Of a DNA stretch of 64,000 bases, positions 43,064 to 51,684 are shown one piece after another (position 1 is the first letter of the stretch; every line of letters starts with the position of its first letter). The DNA lies in contig NZ_CP037864.1 in NCBI RefSeq assembly GCF_004353845.1, positions 186,001 through 250,000 of the forward strand, written 5' to 3'. Below the pieces are notes generated by a model, which saw only the letters and a list, made by a program, of their open reading frames with translations, made no database searches and was not told where the DNA came from. Position numbers and translations under genes: made by a program. Source of the DNA: Citrobacter arsenatis (lineage in GTDB: Bacteria; Pseudomonadota; Gammaproteobacteria; Enterobacterales; Enterobacteriaceae).

Positions 43064-43276
43064 ATGAAAAAAGATATTCACCCGAAATACGAAGAAATTA
43101 CTGCAAACTGCTCTTGCGGTAACGTCATGAAAATCCGCTCTACCGTCGGTCACGATCTGAACCTGGACGTGTGCGGTCAGTGCCACCCGTTCTATACTGG
43201 CAAGCAGCGTGATGTTGCTACCGGTGGCCGTGTTGATCGCTTCAACAAGCGTTTCAGCATCCCAGGCAGCAAGTAA
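43064..43276 (+). CDS. rpmE: 50S ribosomal protein L31, zinc-binding form
   Basis: L31 bridges the large and small subunits. The 70-residue protein keeps the Cys residues that bind zinc (CSCGN and CGQCHPF), so this is the zinc-requiring C+ form rather than the zinc-starvation paralogue YkgM. It stands alone with its own terminator. Confidence 0.98.
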   Translation: MKKDIHPKYEEITANCSCGNVMKIRSTVGHDLNLDVCGQCHPFYTGKQRDVATGGRVDRFNKRFSIPGSK

Positions 43277-43289
43277 GTTTAAGCTGTCA

Positions 43290-43319
43290 GAAAAAAGCGC
43301 CTTATGGCGCTTTTTTTGT
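43290..43319 (+). terminator. Rho-independent terminator of rpmE
   Basis: AAGCGCC-TTAT-GGCGCTT preceded by A's and followed by seven T's. Confidence 0.93.
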
Positions 43320-43380
43320 TTCTGTGCCTGCAGACTGAAATTCGTATTGATGTATCGAATAGTGTCTTTTCTTTAATAAA

Positions 43381-43395
43381 TAAAACAGCGTTTTT
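43381..43395. promoter_or_regulatory. Possible KdgR box upstream of the KdgM-type porin gene
   Basis: TAAAA-CAGCG-TTTTT lies within a near-palindrome AATAAAACAGCGTTTTTATT. It keeps the KdgR 5-5-5 layout but departs from TGAAA-N5-TTTCA at three positions. kdgM-type porins are KdgR targets in pectinolytic relatives. Confidence 0.4.
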
Positions 43396-43615
43396 ATTTT
43401 TAAGATAAAATGTTTCAACTGGTGATCTGCGTCCTTTTTATCTTCTGATTTTTGCCACTTATCCATTTTTTTGGCAAAATACCAAAGGTTTCTGCCTTCT
43501 TTCTAAAATACACTTTCGTGGAAATATAAAATTATTCTTATTCCTTCATTGTTCCCTTATTTATTGATGGAACAAGATGGACAATTTCCTTGATACAGTA
43601 TGAAGAGGGATGGTC

Positions 43616-44296
43616 ATGAAATTTAAATCCGCGTTATTACTGATTCCATTATTCTCTGCGGCCGCGCAAGCGGGTTATGTTGATTATCGACATGAATATT
43701 ATGATGACGGTCGTAATTACGACCGTGTTTATATGTCTCACCGTTTTGCTACCGGTTTTGGTGTAGCAGTAGAAGCCATTTCACGTTCCGAAGATACGCA
43801 ATCTAATGATGCGTGGAATAATATGGAAAGCAATGGCAACGAGTATACGGCAAGCTACCAGTTCACCTGGCAGGGGCTTATCTGGCAGCCGGGTATTGCC
43901 ATCGAAACGGGTGATAATATCGCGATATACAAGCCTTATATTCGCGTACAGTATAATATCAACGACAACTGGTGGACCGCGTTCCGTTATCGCCAAGAGT
44001 ACATGCGCAGAAACTCTGACGGCAAGGATGACCGCATGGTCTATCGTCCGGAAGCATGGCTCGGTTATAACATCAATGACTGGATGTTTGAGCTAAACGG
44101 TATTTATAAAATTGCCGATAGCGAAGATTTATATAACAACCGAAAAGACGATTACGAATATAACTTCCGTGTGGCTTATAAGATTGGTTCCTGGGTTCCA
44201 TTTGTTGAGGTTGGTAACGTTTCCTCGGGATATAATACTACCACCACAGACGATCGTCAGACTCGTTATCGCGTCGGTCTCGGTTATAACTTCTGA
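43616..44296 (+). CDS. KdgM/OmpL-family outer-membrane porin
   Basis: This 226-residue outer-membrane protein of the oligogalacturonate-specific porin family is similar to OmpL/YshA of E. coli. A signal peptide of 19 residues ends AAAQA, and the mature protein begins GYVDYRHEYYDDGRNYDRVY. Alternating hydrophobic/aromatic strands run to a terminal Phe (RYRVGLGYNF), as required for barrel assembly by BAM. Anionic oligosaccharides are the expected cargo. ATG at 43616 is preferred over one two codons earlier, which would sit on the ribosome binding site. It is followed by a GPH symporter gene, the same pairing as ompL-yihO. Confidence 0.87.
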   Translation: MKFKSALLLIPLFSAAAQAGYVDYRHEYYDDGRNYDRVYMSHRFATGFGVAVEAISRSEDTQSNDAWNNMESNGNEYTASYQFTWQGLIWQPGIAIETGDNIAIYKPYIRVQYNINDNWWTAFRYRQEYMRRNSDGKDDRMVYRPEAWLGYNINDWMFELNGIYKIADSEDLYNNRKDDYEYNFRVAYKIGSWVPFVEVGNVSSGYNTTTTDDRQTRYRVGLGYNF

Positions 44297-44385
44297 CCGT
44301 TAATACGCTCCGTATAAATTTATTACGTTGAGCATCGGTATATACGCATAATTTGCGTGAATAATGTGTCTAAGGAGTTAGCATC

Positions 44386-45810
44386 ATGTCTAATGATGGA
44401 ACTATGATCGGAAGTAATCAAAATATTACCGTCAGACCTTTCGGGTTAAGAGATAAATTCGGTTATTTGTGTGGCGACCTCGGAACCTGTTTTATTCTAG
44501 GACTGGTAAATAGTTTTTTAATGATTTATTACACCAACGTCCTCGGTATTTCCGGCGTCATTGTGGGTTCACTCTATTTTGTGACCAAACTCTTTGATGC
44601 GTTTGTCGACGTTGGCGTAGGGCGCTTATGTGATACCTCTAAACTGACGATACATGGGCGATTTAACCCCTGGGTGCGCCGCATGAAGTATCCGTTCTGT
44701 ATCATTGCGGTCGTCCTGTTCCTGCCATTTGTGAATGATTTTTCTTATACGGCGAAAATTATCTACATCTGCTGTTCCTATTTTATCTACGGTTCGCTGT
44801 TATCAACGGTGAGTATTCCGTATGGCGCCATGTCTGCGGCCATTAGCTCGAACCCGGAGGATCGCGTATCGCTGTCAACCTGGCGCAGCGTTGGGTCTGC
44901 CATCGGCGGCGGGACAACCGGCTTTTTTATTCCGATCCTGATGTACACCACCCTCGTGGATGGAAGCCAGGTGATTTCCGGGCAGCATTTCTTCTGGATT
45001 GCCATTGGATGTTCAGTGCTGGGCTTTATCTTTTTAACGCTGACCTGTCAGTTAACGACGGAACGTGTGCGCGTTGAAAGAAAAGAGAGCATGCCTGTTT
45101 CTGTGCTGCTGAAGGGGTTGTTACGCAATAAGGCGCTGATTGTTTTAGTGGTTGTGGACTTGCTGATCGTAATTAATCAGGGGTTGTCTGGTACTAACAT
45201 GACTTACCTGTTTAACGACTATTTCCATAACAAAGAGGCTATGTCCGTTGCATTGCTGTTTACCTTTGGCTCTCTGGTTTTGCTGGCGCCATCGGCATCC
45301 TGGCTCACAAGACGCTTTGGGAAGAAAGAAGCCAGCGTCGGCGCGTTGCTCTTTGCGGTAGCCATGTATCTGCTGATGTACTTCACCCACATTACCGACG
45401 CGAAGGTCTATTTGGTTTTCCTGTTCCTGGCAACGCTGGGGGCAGGATTATTCAATCTGATGATTTGGGCGTTTATGACCGATGTTTGTGATTATCACCA
45501 GTATGTCACCGGCGATCGTGAGGATGGAACGGTCTATGGCGTGAACTTCTTTGCCCGTAAAGTTGGTCAGGCGTGTGCAGGGGCGATTGGCGGCTTTATG
45601 CTGGCCATCATTGGTTATCAATCTTCGTCAACGGGCGGCGCTGTGCAAACCAGCATCGTGCAGGAAAACATCTATACGATGGCGAATCTCTTACCGGCTT
45701 TATGCCTGTTTTTGGCGGCGGTCATTCTGATTTATTTCTATCCATTAAACCGTAAAGAAACGCTCAAAATGGAAGAGACTTTGAATAAGATCAATGGTAT
45801 CAGTAAGTAA
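44386..45810 (+). CDS. GPH-family (glycoside-pentoside-hexuronide) cation symporter
   Basis: This 474-residue inner-membrane protein with twelve hydrophobic segments is related to YihO/YihP, MelB and TogT. Family features include the early FVTKLFDAFVDVGVGRLCD segment (helix 2-3 loop) and the late WAFMTDVCDYHQYVTG motif. Paired with the KdgM-type porin, it likely imports uronide oligosaccharides or sulfoglycoside-type sugars, but no hydrolase or lyase gene is adjacent to settle this. TAAGGAG precedes the ATG. A terminator follows before convergent metJ. Confidence 0.85.
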   Translation: MSNDGTMIGSNQNITVRPFGLRDKFGYLCGDLGTCFILGLVNSFLMIYYTNVLGISGVIVGSLYFVTKLFDAFVDVGVGRLCDTSKLTIHGRFNPWVRRMKYPFCIIAVVLFLPFVNDFSYTAKIIYICCSYFIYGSLLSTVSIPYGAMSAAISSNPEDRVSLSTWRSVGSAIGGGTTGFFIPILMYTTLVDGSQVISGQHFFWIAIGCSVLGFIFLTLTCQLTTERVRVERKESMPVSVLLKGLLRNKALIVLVVVDLLIVINQGLSGTNMTYLFNDYFHNKEAMSVALLFTFGSLVLLAPSASWLTRRFGKKEASVGALLFAVAMYLLMYFTHITDAKVYLVFLFLATLGAGLFNLMIWAFMTDVCDYHQYVTGDREDGTVYGVNFFARKVGQACAGAIGGFMLAIIGYQSSSTGGAVQTSIVQENIYTMANLLPALCLFLAAVILIYFYPLNRKETLKMEETLNKINGISK

Positions 45811-45819
45811 CGTATTGAG

Positions 45820-45846
45820 AAGCGGCGGGAGTGATCCCGCCTTTTC
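45820..45846 (+). terminator. Terminator of the porin-symporter operon
   Basis: GGCGGGA-GTGA-TCCCGCC followed by TTTT, just past the symporter stop and before the convergent metJ stop. Confidence 0.85.
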
Positions 45847-45863
45847 TCATCTGTCTTCAACAA

Positions 45864-46181
45864 TCAGTATTCCCACGTTTCCGGGTTGATACCCAGTTCA
45901 CGCATGATTACCTTTGCTTCTTCCGGGATTTCATCACTGCGTTCTTTACGCAGGTCGTCATCGTTGGGTAAGGGTTGCCCGGTAAAAGCATGCAGAAACG
46001 CTTCACACAGCAGTTCGCTGTTGGTGGCGTGACGCAGGTTGTTAACCTGACGACGCGTGCGTTCATCGGTAAGGATTTTTAACACCTTCAGAGGAATGGA
46101 AACCGTAATTTTTTTGACTTGCTCACTCTTCTTACCGTGCTCAGCGTATGGGCTGATATATTCGCCGCTCCATTCAGCCAT
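45864..46181 (-). CDS. metJ: Methionine repressor MetJ
   Basis: MetJ represses methionine biosynthesis genes when bound to S-adenosylmethionine. The 105-residue ribbon-helix-helix protein begins MAEWSGEYISPYAEHGKKSE and has the DNA-contacting beta strand VKKITVSIPLKVL. Length equals that of E. coli MetJ, with substitutions only near the C-terminus. It is divergent from metBL over a control region with tandem met boxes, which should also autoregulate metJ. A 32-codon upstream extension is rejected. Confidence 0.97.
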   Translation of the reverse strand: MAEWSGEYISPYAEHGKKSEQVKKITVSIPLKVLKILTDERTRRQVNNLRHATNSELLCEAFLHAFTGQPLPNDDDLRKERSDEIPEEAKVIMRELGINPETWEY

Positions 46182-46353
46182 GAGATACCTAATCCTCTTT
46201 GTCATTAATATTGAGGCCAGAACCTGAGCCCGGACCATAATTGCGCGTAGTTTATCGTAGTGGCGTGGCCCTGACACGAAGTAAGCCGACGCAGATGTAC
46301 GCTAATGCATATAATTTTAACGGCTATTTCCAGTTTGCTCAATCTATACGCAA

Positions 46354-46385
46354 AGAAGTTTAGATGTCCAGATGTATTGACGGCT
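46354..46385. promoter_or_regulatory. MetJ operator (met boxes) between metJ and metB
   Basis: Four adjacent 8-mers, AGAAGTTT, AGATGTCC, AGATGTAT and TGACGGCT, resemble the met box AGACGTCT; the two central ones fit best. MetJ dimers bind such tandem arrays cooperatively. Confidence 0.8.
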
Positions 46386-46446
46386 ATCGTAACTATGATT
46401 ACTCTGGTGTCTGACTTTTCACCGACTCAGCCAGGATCTCCTCAAT

Positions 46447-47607
46447 ATGACGCGTAAACAGGCCACCATCGCAGTGCGTAGCGGATTAAATGACGACGAA
46501 CAGTACGGTTGCGTTGTCCCGCCGATTCACCTCTCCAGCACCTATAACTTTACCGGTTTTAATGAGCCTCGCGCCCATGACTATTCGCGCCGCGGTAACC
46601 CGACGCGTGATGTCGTTCAGCGTGCGCTGGCGGAACTGGAAGGTGGGGCGGGGGCTGTACTGACCAATACCGGCATGTCGGCAATTCATCTGGTGACCAC
46701 GGTATTTCTCAAGCCTGGCGATCTGCTGGTCGCACCGCACGACTGCTACGGCGGGAGCTATCGTCTGTTTGACAGCCTGGCAAAGCGTGGCTGTTATCGC
46801 GTCCTGTTTGTCGATCAAGGCGATGAGCTGGCGTTGCAGGCGGCACTGGCGGAAAAACCGAAACTGGTGCTGGTAGAAAGCCCCAGCAACCCGCTGCTGC
46901 GCGTGGTGGATATTGCGAAAATCTGCCAGCAGGCGCGTGAAGCTGGTGCGGTCAGCGTGGTGGACAACACTTTTTTAAGCCCGGCCCTGCAAAATCCTCT
47001 GGCATTAGGCGCCGATCTGGTGTTGCATTCATGCACGAAATATTTAAACGGTCACTCCGACGTGGTGGCCGGTGTAGTGATCGCAAAAGATCCGGAACAG
47101 GTCACTGAACTGGCATGGTGGGCGAATAATATTGGTGTGACCGGCGGCGCGTTTGATAGTTATCTGCTGTTGCGCGGCCTGCGTACTCTGTCACCTCGCA
47201 TGGAGGTGGCGCAACGTAATGCTCAGGCGATTGTGGATTATCTGCAAACTCAGCCGCTGGTGAAAAAATTGTATCACCCGTCATTGCCGGAAAATCAGGG
47301 GCATGAGATTGCCGCGCGTCAGCAAAAAGGGTTTGGCGCGATGTTGAGTTTTGAGCTGGATGGCGATGAGCAAACGCTGCGTCGCTTCCTTGGCGGGTTG
47401 TCATTGTTTACGCTGGCGGAATCATTAGGGGGCGTTGAAAGTCTGATCTCCCACGCCGCAACCATGACTCACGCGGGTATGGCGCCAGAAGCGCGTGCTG
47501 CTGCCGGAATTTCGGAAACGCTACTGCGTATCTCCACCGGTATTGAAGATGGCGAAGATTTAATTGCCGACCTGGAAAATGGCTTCCGGGCTGCAAACAA
47601 GGGGTAA
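46447..47607 (+). CDS. metB: Cystathionine gamma-synthase
   Basis: MetB condenses O-succinylhomoserine with cysteine to cystathionine. The 386-residue PLP enzyme has the cofactor Lys in HSCTKYLNGHSDVVAG (near 198), VVDNTFLSPALQNPL and the ESLGGVESLISHAATMTHA segment of the Cys/Met metabolism family. It is the first gene of metBL, three bases before metL, under MetJ control. Confidence 0.98.
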   Translation: MTRKQATIAVRSGLNDDEQYGCVVPPIHLSSTYNFTGFNEPRAHDYSRRGNPTRDVVQRALAELEGGAGAVLTNTGMSAIHLVTTVFLKPGDLLVAPHDCYGGSYRLFDSLAKRGCYRVLFVDQGDELALQAALAEKPKLVLVESPSNPLLRVVDIAKICQQAREAGAVSVVDNTFLSPALQNPLALGADLVLHSCTKYLNGHSDVVAGVVIAKDPEQVTELAWWANNIGVTGGAFDSYLLLRGLRTLSPRMEVAQRNAQAIVDYLQTQPLVKKLYHPSLPENQGHEIAARQQKGFGAMLSFELDGDEQTLRRFLGGLSLFTLAESLGGVESLISHAATMTHAGMAPEARAAAGISETLLRISTGIEDGEDLIADLENGFRAANKG

Positions 47608-47609
47608 AC

Positions 47610-50042
47610 ATGAGTGTGATTGCGCAGGCAGGGGCGAAGGGTCGTCAACTGCACAAATTTGGTGGTAGTAGTCTGGCTGATGTGAAATGTTATCTGCGTG
47701 TCGCAGGCATTATGGCGGAATACTCACAGCCTGATGACATGATGGTTGTTTCAGCCGCAGGCAGTACCACTAACCAGTTGATTAGCTGGCTGAAATTAAG
47801 CCAGACCGATCGTCTTTCTGCGCATCAGGTTCAACAGGCTTTACGTCGCTATCAAAGCGAGCTTATCAGCGGTTTGTTACCTCCCGAAGTGGCGGATGGA
47901 CTGATCGGCGCGTTTATTCACGACCTGGAGCGCCTGGCCGGATTACTCGACAGCGGTGTGAACGATGCCGTCTATGCCGAAGTTGTCGGGCATGGCGAGG
48001 TATGGTCGGCGCGTTTGATGTCCGCCGTCCTTAACCAACAGGGGCTGGAGTCGGCCTGGTTGGATGCCCGCGATTTTTTACGTGCTGAACGCGGTGCTCA
48101 GCCGCAGGTCGATGAAGGTCTTTCTTACCCACTGCTGCAACAACTGCTGGCGCAGCATCCGGGTAAACGTCTGGTCGTTACCGGCTTTATTAGCCGCAGC
48201 AACGCCGGTGAAACGGTACTGCTGGGACGCAACGGTTCCGACTACTCAGCAACGCAGGTTGGCGCGCTGGCGGGCGTTTCCCGCGTAACTATCTGGAGCG
48301 ATGTCGCCGGGGTTTACAGCGCGGATCCGCGTAAAGTAAAAGATGCCTGTCTGCTGCCGCTGCTGCGTTTGGATGAAGCCAGCGAGCTGGCGCGTCTGGC
48401 GGCGCCGGTTCTCCATGCCCGTACCCTACAGCCGGTTTCCGGCAGCGATATCGATCTCCAACTGCGTTGTAGCTATACGCCGGAGCAAGGTTCAACGCGT
48501 ATTGAACGCGTGCTGGCTTCCGGTACCGGGGCGCGTATTGTGACCAGCCATGACGACGTGTGCCTGATTGAGTTTCAGGTTCCTGGCGGCCAGGATTTTA
48601 AACTGGCCTACAAAGAGATAGATCAGATTTTAAAACGCACTCAGGTGCGTCCGCTGGCAGTCGGTGTGCATCCTGACCGCCAACTGCTGCAATTTTGCTA
48701 TACCTCCGAAGTCGCTGACGGTGCCCTGAAAATTCTGGATGAAGCTGCCCTGCCGGGCGAGCTGCGTCTGCGCCAGGGGCTGGCGCTGGTGGCGATGGTT
48801 GGGGCGGGCGTCACCCGTAACCCACTGCACTGCCATCGTTTCTGGCAACAACTGAAAGGTCAGCCGGTTGAATTTACCTGGCAGTCGGAAGAGGGCATCA
48901 GCCTGGTTGCGGTACTGCGCACCGGCCCGACGGAGAGCCTGATTCAGGGTCTGCACCAGTCAATCTTCCGCGCGGAAAAACGCATTGGTCTGGTGCTGTT
49001 CGGCAAAGGTAACATTGGCTCGCGCTGGCTGGAGCTGTTTGCCCGTGAGCAGAGCACGCTCTCGGCGCGTACCGGATTAGAGTTCGTGCTGGCAGGTGTG
49101 GTTGACAGCCGTCGTAGTCTGTTGAATTACGAAGGGCTGGATGCCAGCCGCGCGTTGGCCTTCTTTGATGACGAAGCGGTAGAACAAGATGAAGAGTCGT
49201 TGTTCCTGTGGATGCGTGCCCACCCGTATGATGATTTAGTGGTGTTGGATGTTACAGCCAGTGAGCAACTGGCGGATCAGTATCTGGATTTCGCCAGCCA
49301 TGGTTTCCACGTCATCAGCGCCAACAAGCTGGCAGGGGCGAGCAGCAGTAATAATTACCGTCAGATCCATGACGCCTTTGAAAAAACGGGTCGCCACTGG
49401 CTGTATAACGCCACCGTAGGCGCGGGCTTGCCGATCAACCATACCGTACGCGATCTGATTGATAGCGGGGATACCATTTTGTCGATCAGTGGGATCTTCT
49501 CCGGTACGTTGTCGTGGTTGTTCCTGCAATTTGATGGCACGGTCCCATTTACCGATCTGGTGGATCAGGCGTGGCAGCAGGGGCTGACTGAACCTGACCC
49601 GCGCGTGGATCTTTCCGGCAAAGATGTGATGCGTAAGCTGGTGATTCTGGCGCGTGAAGCGGGTTACGACATCGAACCGGACCAGGTACGCGTGGAGTCG
49701 TTGGTGCCTGCGCACTGTGAAGAAGGTTCCATTGATCATTTCTTTGAAAATGGCGATGAGCTGAATGAGCAAATGGTGCAGCGCCTGGAAGCGGCACGTG
49801 AAATGGGACTGGTGCTGCGCTATGTAGCGCGTTTTGATGCTAACGGTAAAGCGCGCGTTGGTGTTGAGGCGGTTCGTCCTGAACACCCGCTGGCGGCGCT
49901 GTTGCCGTGCGATAACGTCTTCGCCATTGAAAGCCGCTGGTATCGCGATAACCCGCTGGTGATCCGTGGACCAGGCGCAGGCCGTGACGTCACCGCCGGA
50001 GCGATTCAGTCAGACATTAACCGCCTGGCGCAGTTGCTGTAG
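47610..50042 (+). CDS. metL: Bifunctional aspartokinase II / homoserine dehydrogenase II
   Basis: MetL catalyses the first and third steps from aspartate to homoserine for methionine synthesis. The 810-residue fusion has an N-terminal kinase (KFGGSSLADVKCY, about 15-285), a degenerate central regulatory region (about 300-450) and a C-terminal dehydrogenase. The dehydrogenase has a Rossmann motif VLFGKGNIGSRWLELF (near 465) and the catalytic segment GIFSGTLSWLF. Start codon lies two bases after the metB stop (GGGGTAAAC ATG), so the pair is coupled. The isozyme is repressed via MetJ rather than feedback-inhibited. Confidence 0.98.
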   Translation: MSVIAQAGAKGRQLHKFGGSSLADVKCYLRVAGIMAEYSQPDDMMVVSAAGSTTNQLISWLKLSQTDRLSAHQVQQALRRYQSELISGLLPPEVADGLIGAFIHDLERLAGLLDSGVNDAVYAEVVGHGEVWSARLMSAVLNQQGLESAWLDARDFLRAERGAQPQVDEGLSYPLLQQLLAQHPGKRLVVTGFISRSNAGETVLLGRNGSDYSATQVGALAGVSRVTIWSDVAGVYSADPRKVKDACLLPLLRLDEASELARLAAPVLHARTLQPVSGSDIDLQLRCSYTPEQGSTRIERVLASGTGARIVTSHDDVCLIEFQVPGGQDFKLAYKEIDQILKRTQVRPLAVGVHPDRQLLQFCYTSEVADGALKILDEAALPGELRLRQGLALVAMVGAGVTRNPLHCHRFWQQLKGQPVEFTWQSEEGISLVAVLRTGPTESLIQGLHQSIFRAEKRIGLVLFGKGNIGSRWLELFAREQSTLSARTGLEFVLAGVVDSRRSLLNYEGLDASRALAFFDDEAVEQDEESLFLWMRAHPYDDLVVLDVTASEQLADQYLDFASHGFHVISANKLAGASSSNNYRQIHDAFEKTGRHWLYNATVGAGLPINHTVRDLIDSGDTILSISGIFSGTLSWLFLQFDGTVPFTDLVDQAWQQGLTEPDPRVDLSGKDVMRKLVILAREAGYDIEPDQVRVESLVPAHCEEGSIDHFFENGDELNEQMVQRLEAAREMGLVLRYVARFDANGKARVGVEAVRPEHPLAALLPCDNVFAIESRWYRDNPLVIRGPGAGRDVTAGAIQSDINRLAQLL

Positions 50043-50049
50043 TTTGCGT

Positions 50050-50127
50050 TGCCGGATGGCGCTTGCGCTTATCCGGCCTACATATGACACGAACCGTAGG
50101 CCCGGTAAGCGGCAGCGCCACTGGGCA
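50050..50127. repeat. BIME: REP pair downstream of metL
   Basis: GCCGGATGGCGCTTGCGC...ATCCGGCC followed by GTAGGCCCGGTAAGCGGCAGCGCCACTGGGC, inverted REP units in the convergent gap between metL and the CMD-family gene. Confidence 0.85.
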
Positions 50128-50150
50128 AATCTCTCCGCTGGTCTGTTGTT

Positions 50151-50528
50151 TTAGCCTTTGTGAGAGGCAAACACCTCTTTTGCGGCGAACAAGCCATTGA
50201 GTGCCGCAGGGAAGCCTGCATATACGGCCATCTGCATAATCACTTCAACGATCTCCTTCTGCGTTAAACCTACGTGTAATGCCGCGCCAATATGTACCTT
50301 TAGCTGCGGTGCGGCGTTACCCAGCGCAGTTAATGCCGCGACGGTAGCGATTTCTCTGCTGCGTAAATCTAGCCCCGGTCTTGAATAGATATCGCCAAAA
50401 GGAAATTCAATCAGGTATTGGGCGAAGTCTGGCGCAATATCTTGCAGACTTGCAATAACCGCATCGCCGCCTTTTCCATCCACTTTTTGCAACATCTCCT
50501 GACCGGTAACAAAGCGTTCTGAAGGCAT
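50151..50528 (-). CDS. Carboxymuconolactone decarboxylase (AhpD-like) family protein
   Basis: This 125-residue single-domain protein of the CMD family is of the PcaC/YurZ type. It has the helical core LDLRSREIATVAALTALGNAAPQ and HIGAALHVGLTQKEIVEVI, with the conserved Glu and His of the family but no AhpD CxxC. Family members are decarboxylases or small thiol/peroxide-related enzymes; the reaction here is unknown. ATG at 50528 is seven bases after AGGA; an adjacent ATG at 50531 is also possible. It is divergent from a LysR-type regulator that probably controls it. The pair is absent from this place in K-12. Confidence 0.85.
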   Translation of the reverse strand: MPSERFVTGQEMLQKVDGKGGDAVIASLQDIAPDFAQYLIEFPFGDIYSRPGLDLRSREIATVAALTALGNAAPQLKVHIGAALHVGLTQKEIVEVIMQMAVYAGFPAALNGLFAAKEVFASHKG

Positions 50529-50606
50529 CATTTCTTCCTCTCTTGTGTTTGTCTGTGGTGTGAGGATAGAGCGTGCGGAATGATTGGGATAATACCGTTT
50601 CCGTGA

Positions 50607-50619
50607 TACCTTTTTGGTA
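50607..50619. promoter_or_regulatory. T-N11-A LysR-type site between the CMD and LysR genes
   Basis: TACC-TTTTT-GGTA (extended: ATACC-N5-GGTAT, 50606-50620) is the classic T-N11-A inverted repeat of LysR regulators. It overlaps the LysR start codon and is about 80 bases from the CMD gene, fitting autorepression and divergent activation. A similar half-site AATACCG lies near 50591. Confidence 0.6.
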
Positions 50620-51527
50620 TGACAATATCGTCTTTGCACTCTCTGGACATTCGCCTGCTGCGTTACTTTGCCGTAGTAGCGGAGGAGAACAATATGAGCC
50701 GGGCGGCGCAGCGTTTGTTTATGTCGCAGCCGCCGCTGAGTCGCCACATTCGCCAGCTTGAAGACCGCCTGGGGGTAACACTTTTTGTCCGCCATACCCG
50801 TGGGCTAACGCTGACGGAGGACGGCCAACGCGTACTTGAAATCGTGCGCCCGCTATTGGTGCTACAGGATAAAACCTGGGCGGCGCTGAGTCAGTTAGCG
50901 AAAACGGGGGAACAATCTCTGCGCTTAGGGCTAAGTACGGCGTTTGAGCAGGGCGTTTTTGCGGCGCTTGAGTCGCAGCTTAATAAACGCGTACAGAAAC
51001 TGCATATTGTTCGTCATGGTTCGCCTGAACTGGCGCGGCAGGTGCGTCGGGGAAAACTGGATGCAGCACTGGTGGCGCTACCGCTTGAAACTTCAGGGCT
51101 TAGCGTCATGTCGCTTAGCTGGCAAGAATCGATGATTGCCGCCTTACCCGCGCTATGGTCAGAGGTGAGGCTGTCATCGCTCTCGTTAACGGCGCTGAAC
51201 CACCGACCATTATTTTGGTTCAAACGCGAACGTAACCCAGCCTTTTTTGATTACACCCGACATATTTTTCGTCGTGCGGGTTACTCACCTGTCTGTATTG
51301 AAGAGCCGCTGGAACATGACGTGCTGCTGGCTCGGATCGCACAGGGTGACGGTCTGAGCCTGATTCCGGCCTCTTTTTCCGCGATCCAGCGTCAGGGTGT
51401 GATCTTCCTTCCACTTACTGATACCGAATTGCGTATTAGCATGGGGTTGCTGTTGCTGCCAGAGAACGTAACAAAATTAGAGTGGTTGCAGACGCTCGTG
51501 ACGCAATCTCTCATCATTTCAGGCTGA
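50619..51527 (+). CDS. LysR-family transcriptional regulator
   Basis: This 302-residue LTTR has an N-terminal winged helix-turn-helix (about 10-68: AVVAEENNMSRAAQRLFMSQ then PPLSRHIRQLEDRLG) and a C-terminal effector-binding domain of the CbnR/CatR group (RLGLSTAFEQG, ARIAQGDGLSLIPASF). It is divergent from the CMD-family gene, which is the likely target by the usual LTTR arrangement. The inducer is unknown, but CatR-like relatives sense aromatic-pathway intermediates. The ATG at 50619 has no clear ribosome binding site; a TTG at 50634 is an alternative. Confidence 0.88.
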   Translation: MTISSLHSLDIRLLRYFAVVAEENNMSRAAQRLFMSQPPLSRHIRQLEDRLGVTLFVRHTRGLTLTEDGQRVLEIVRPLLVLQDKTWAALSQLAKTGEQSLRLGLSTAFEQGVFAALESQLNKRVQKLHIVRHGSPELARQVRRGKLDAALVALPLETSGLSVMSLSWQESMIAALPALWSEVRLSSLSLTALNHRPLFWFKRERNPAFFDYTRHIFRRAGYSPVCIEEPLEHDVLLARIAQGDGLSLIPASFSAIQRQGVIFLPLTDTELRISMGLLLLPENVTKLEWLQTLVTQSLIISG

Positions 51528-51611
51528 TGTGAATTTTTTTCACGTTGGCTGAGTATTCCTCACCTTTAACGATGATTTTTGTGTTGACGCCAGCGTGCTT
51601 TTCCGTCATTT

Positions 51612-51635
51612 TTACATCTAGACGTCTAAACGTAT
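51612..51635. promoter_or_regulatory. MetJ operator upstream of metF
   Basis: Three tandem 8-mers TTACATCT, AGACGTCT and AAACGTAT; the central one is a perfect met box. It lies 50-73 bases before metF. Confidence 0.88.
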
Positions 51636-51684
51636 AGCAGTTCACAACACAACATATAACGACAAAAGATTGATGAGGTAAGGT

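Larger units (their letters stand above)
43277..43615. promoter_or_regulatory. rpmE - porin gene intergenic region
   Basis: This 339-base, AT-rich gap holds the rpmE terminator (43290-43319), a KdgR-like box (43381-43395) and an inverted repeat TTTTGCCA-N14-TGGCAAAA (43450-43479) that could bind another regulator. A GAAGAGGGA ribosome binding site for the porin gene lies at 43602-43609. K-12 has yiiX downstream of rpmE; no trace of it is seen. Confidence 0.5.

Noticed and set aside
50529..50795. Eighty-nine-codon extension of the CMD-family protein
   Set aside because: It runs antisense through the start of the LysR gene and the shared promoter; basic, low-quality translation.
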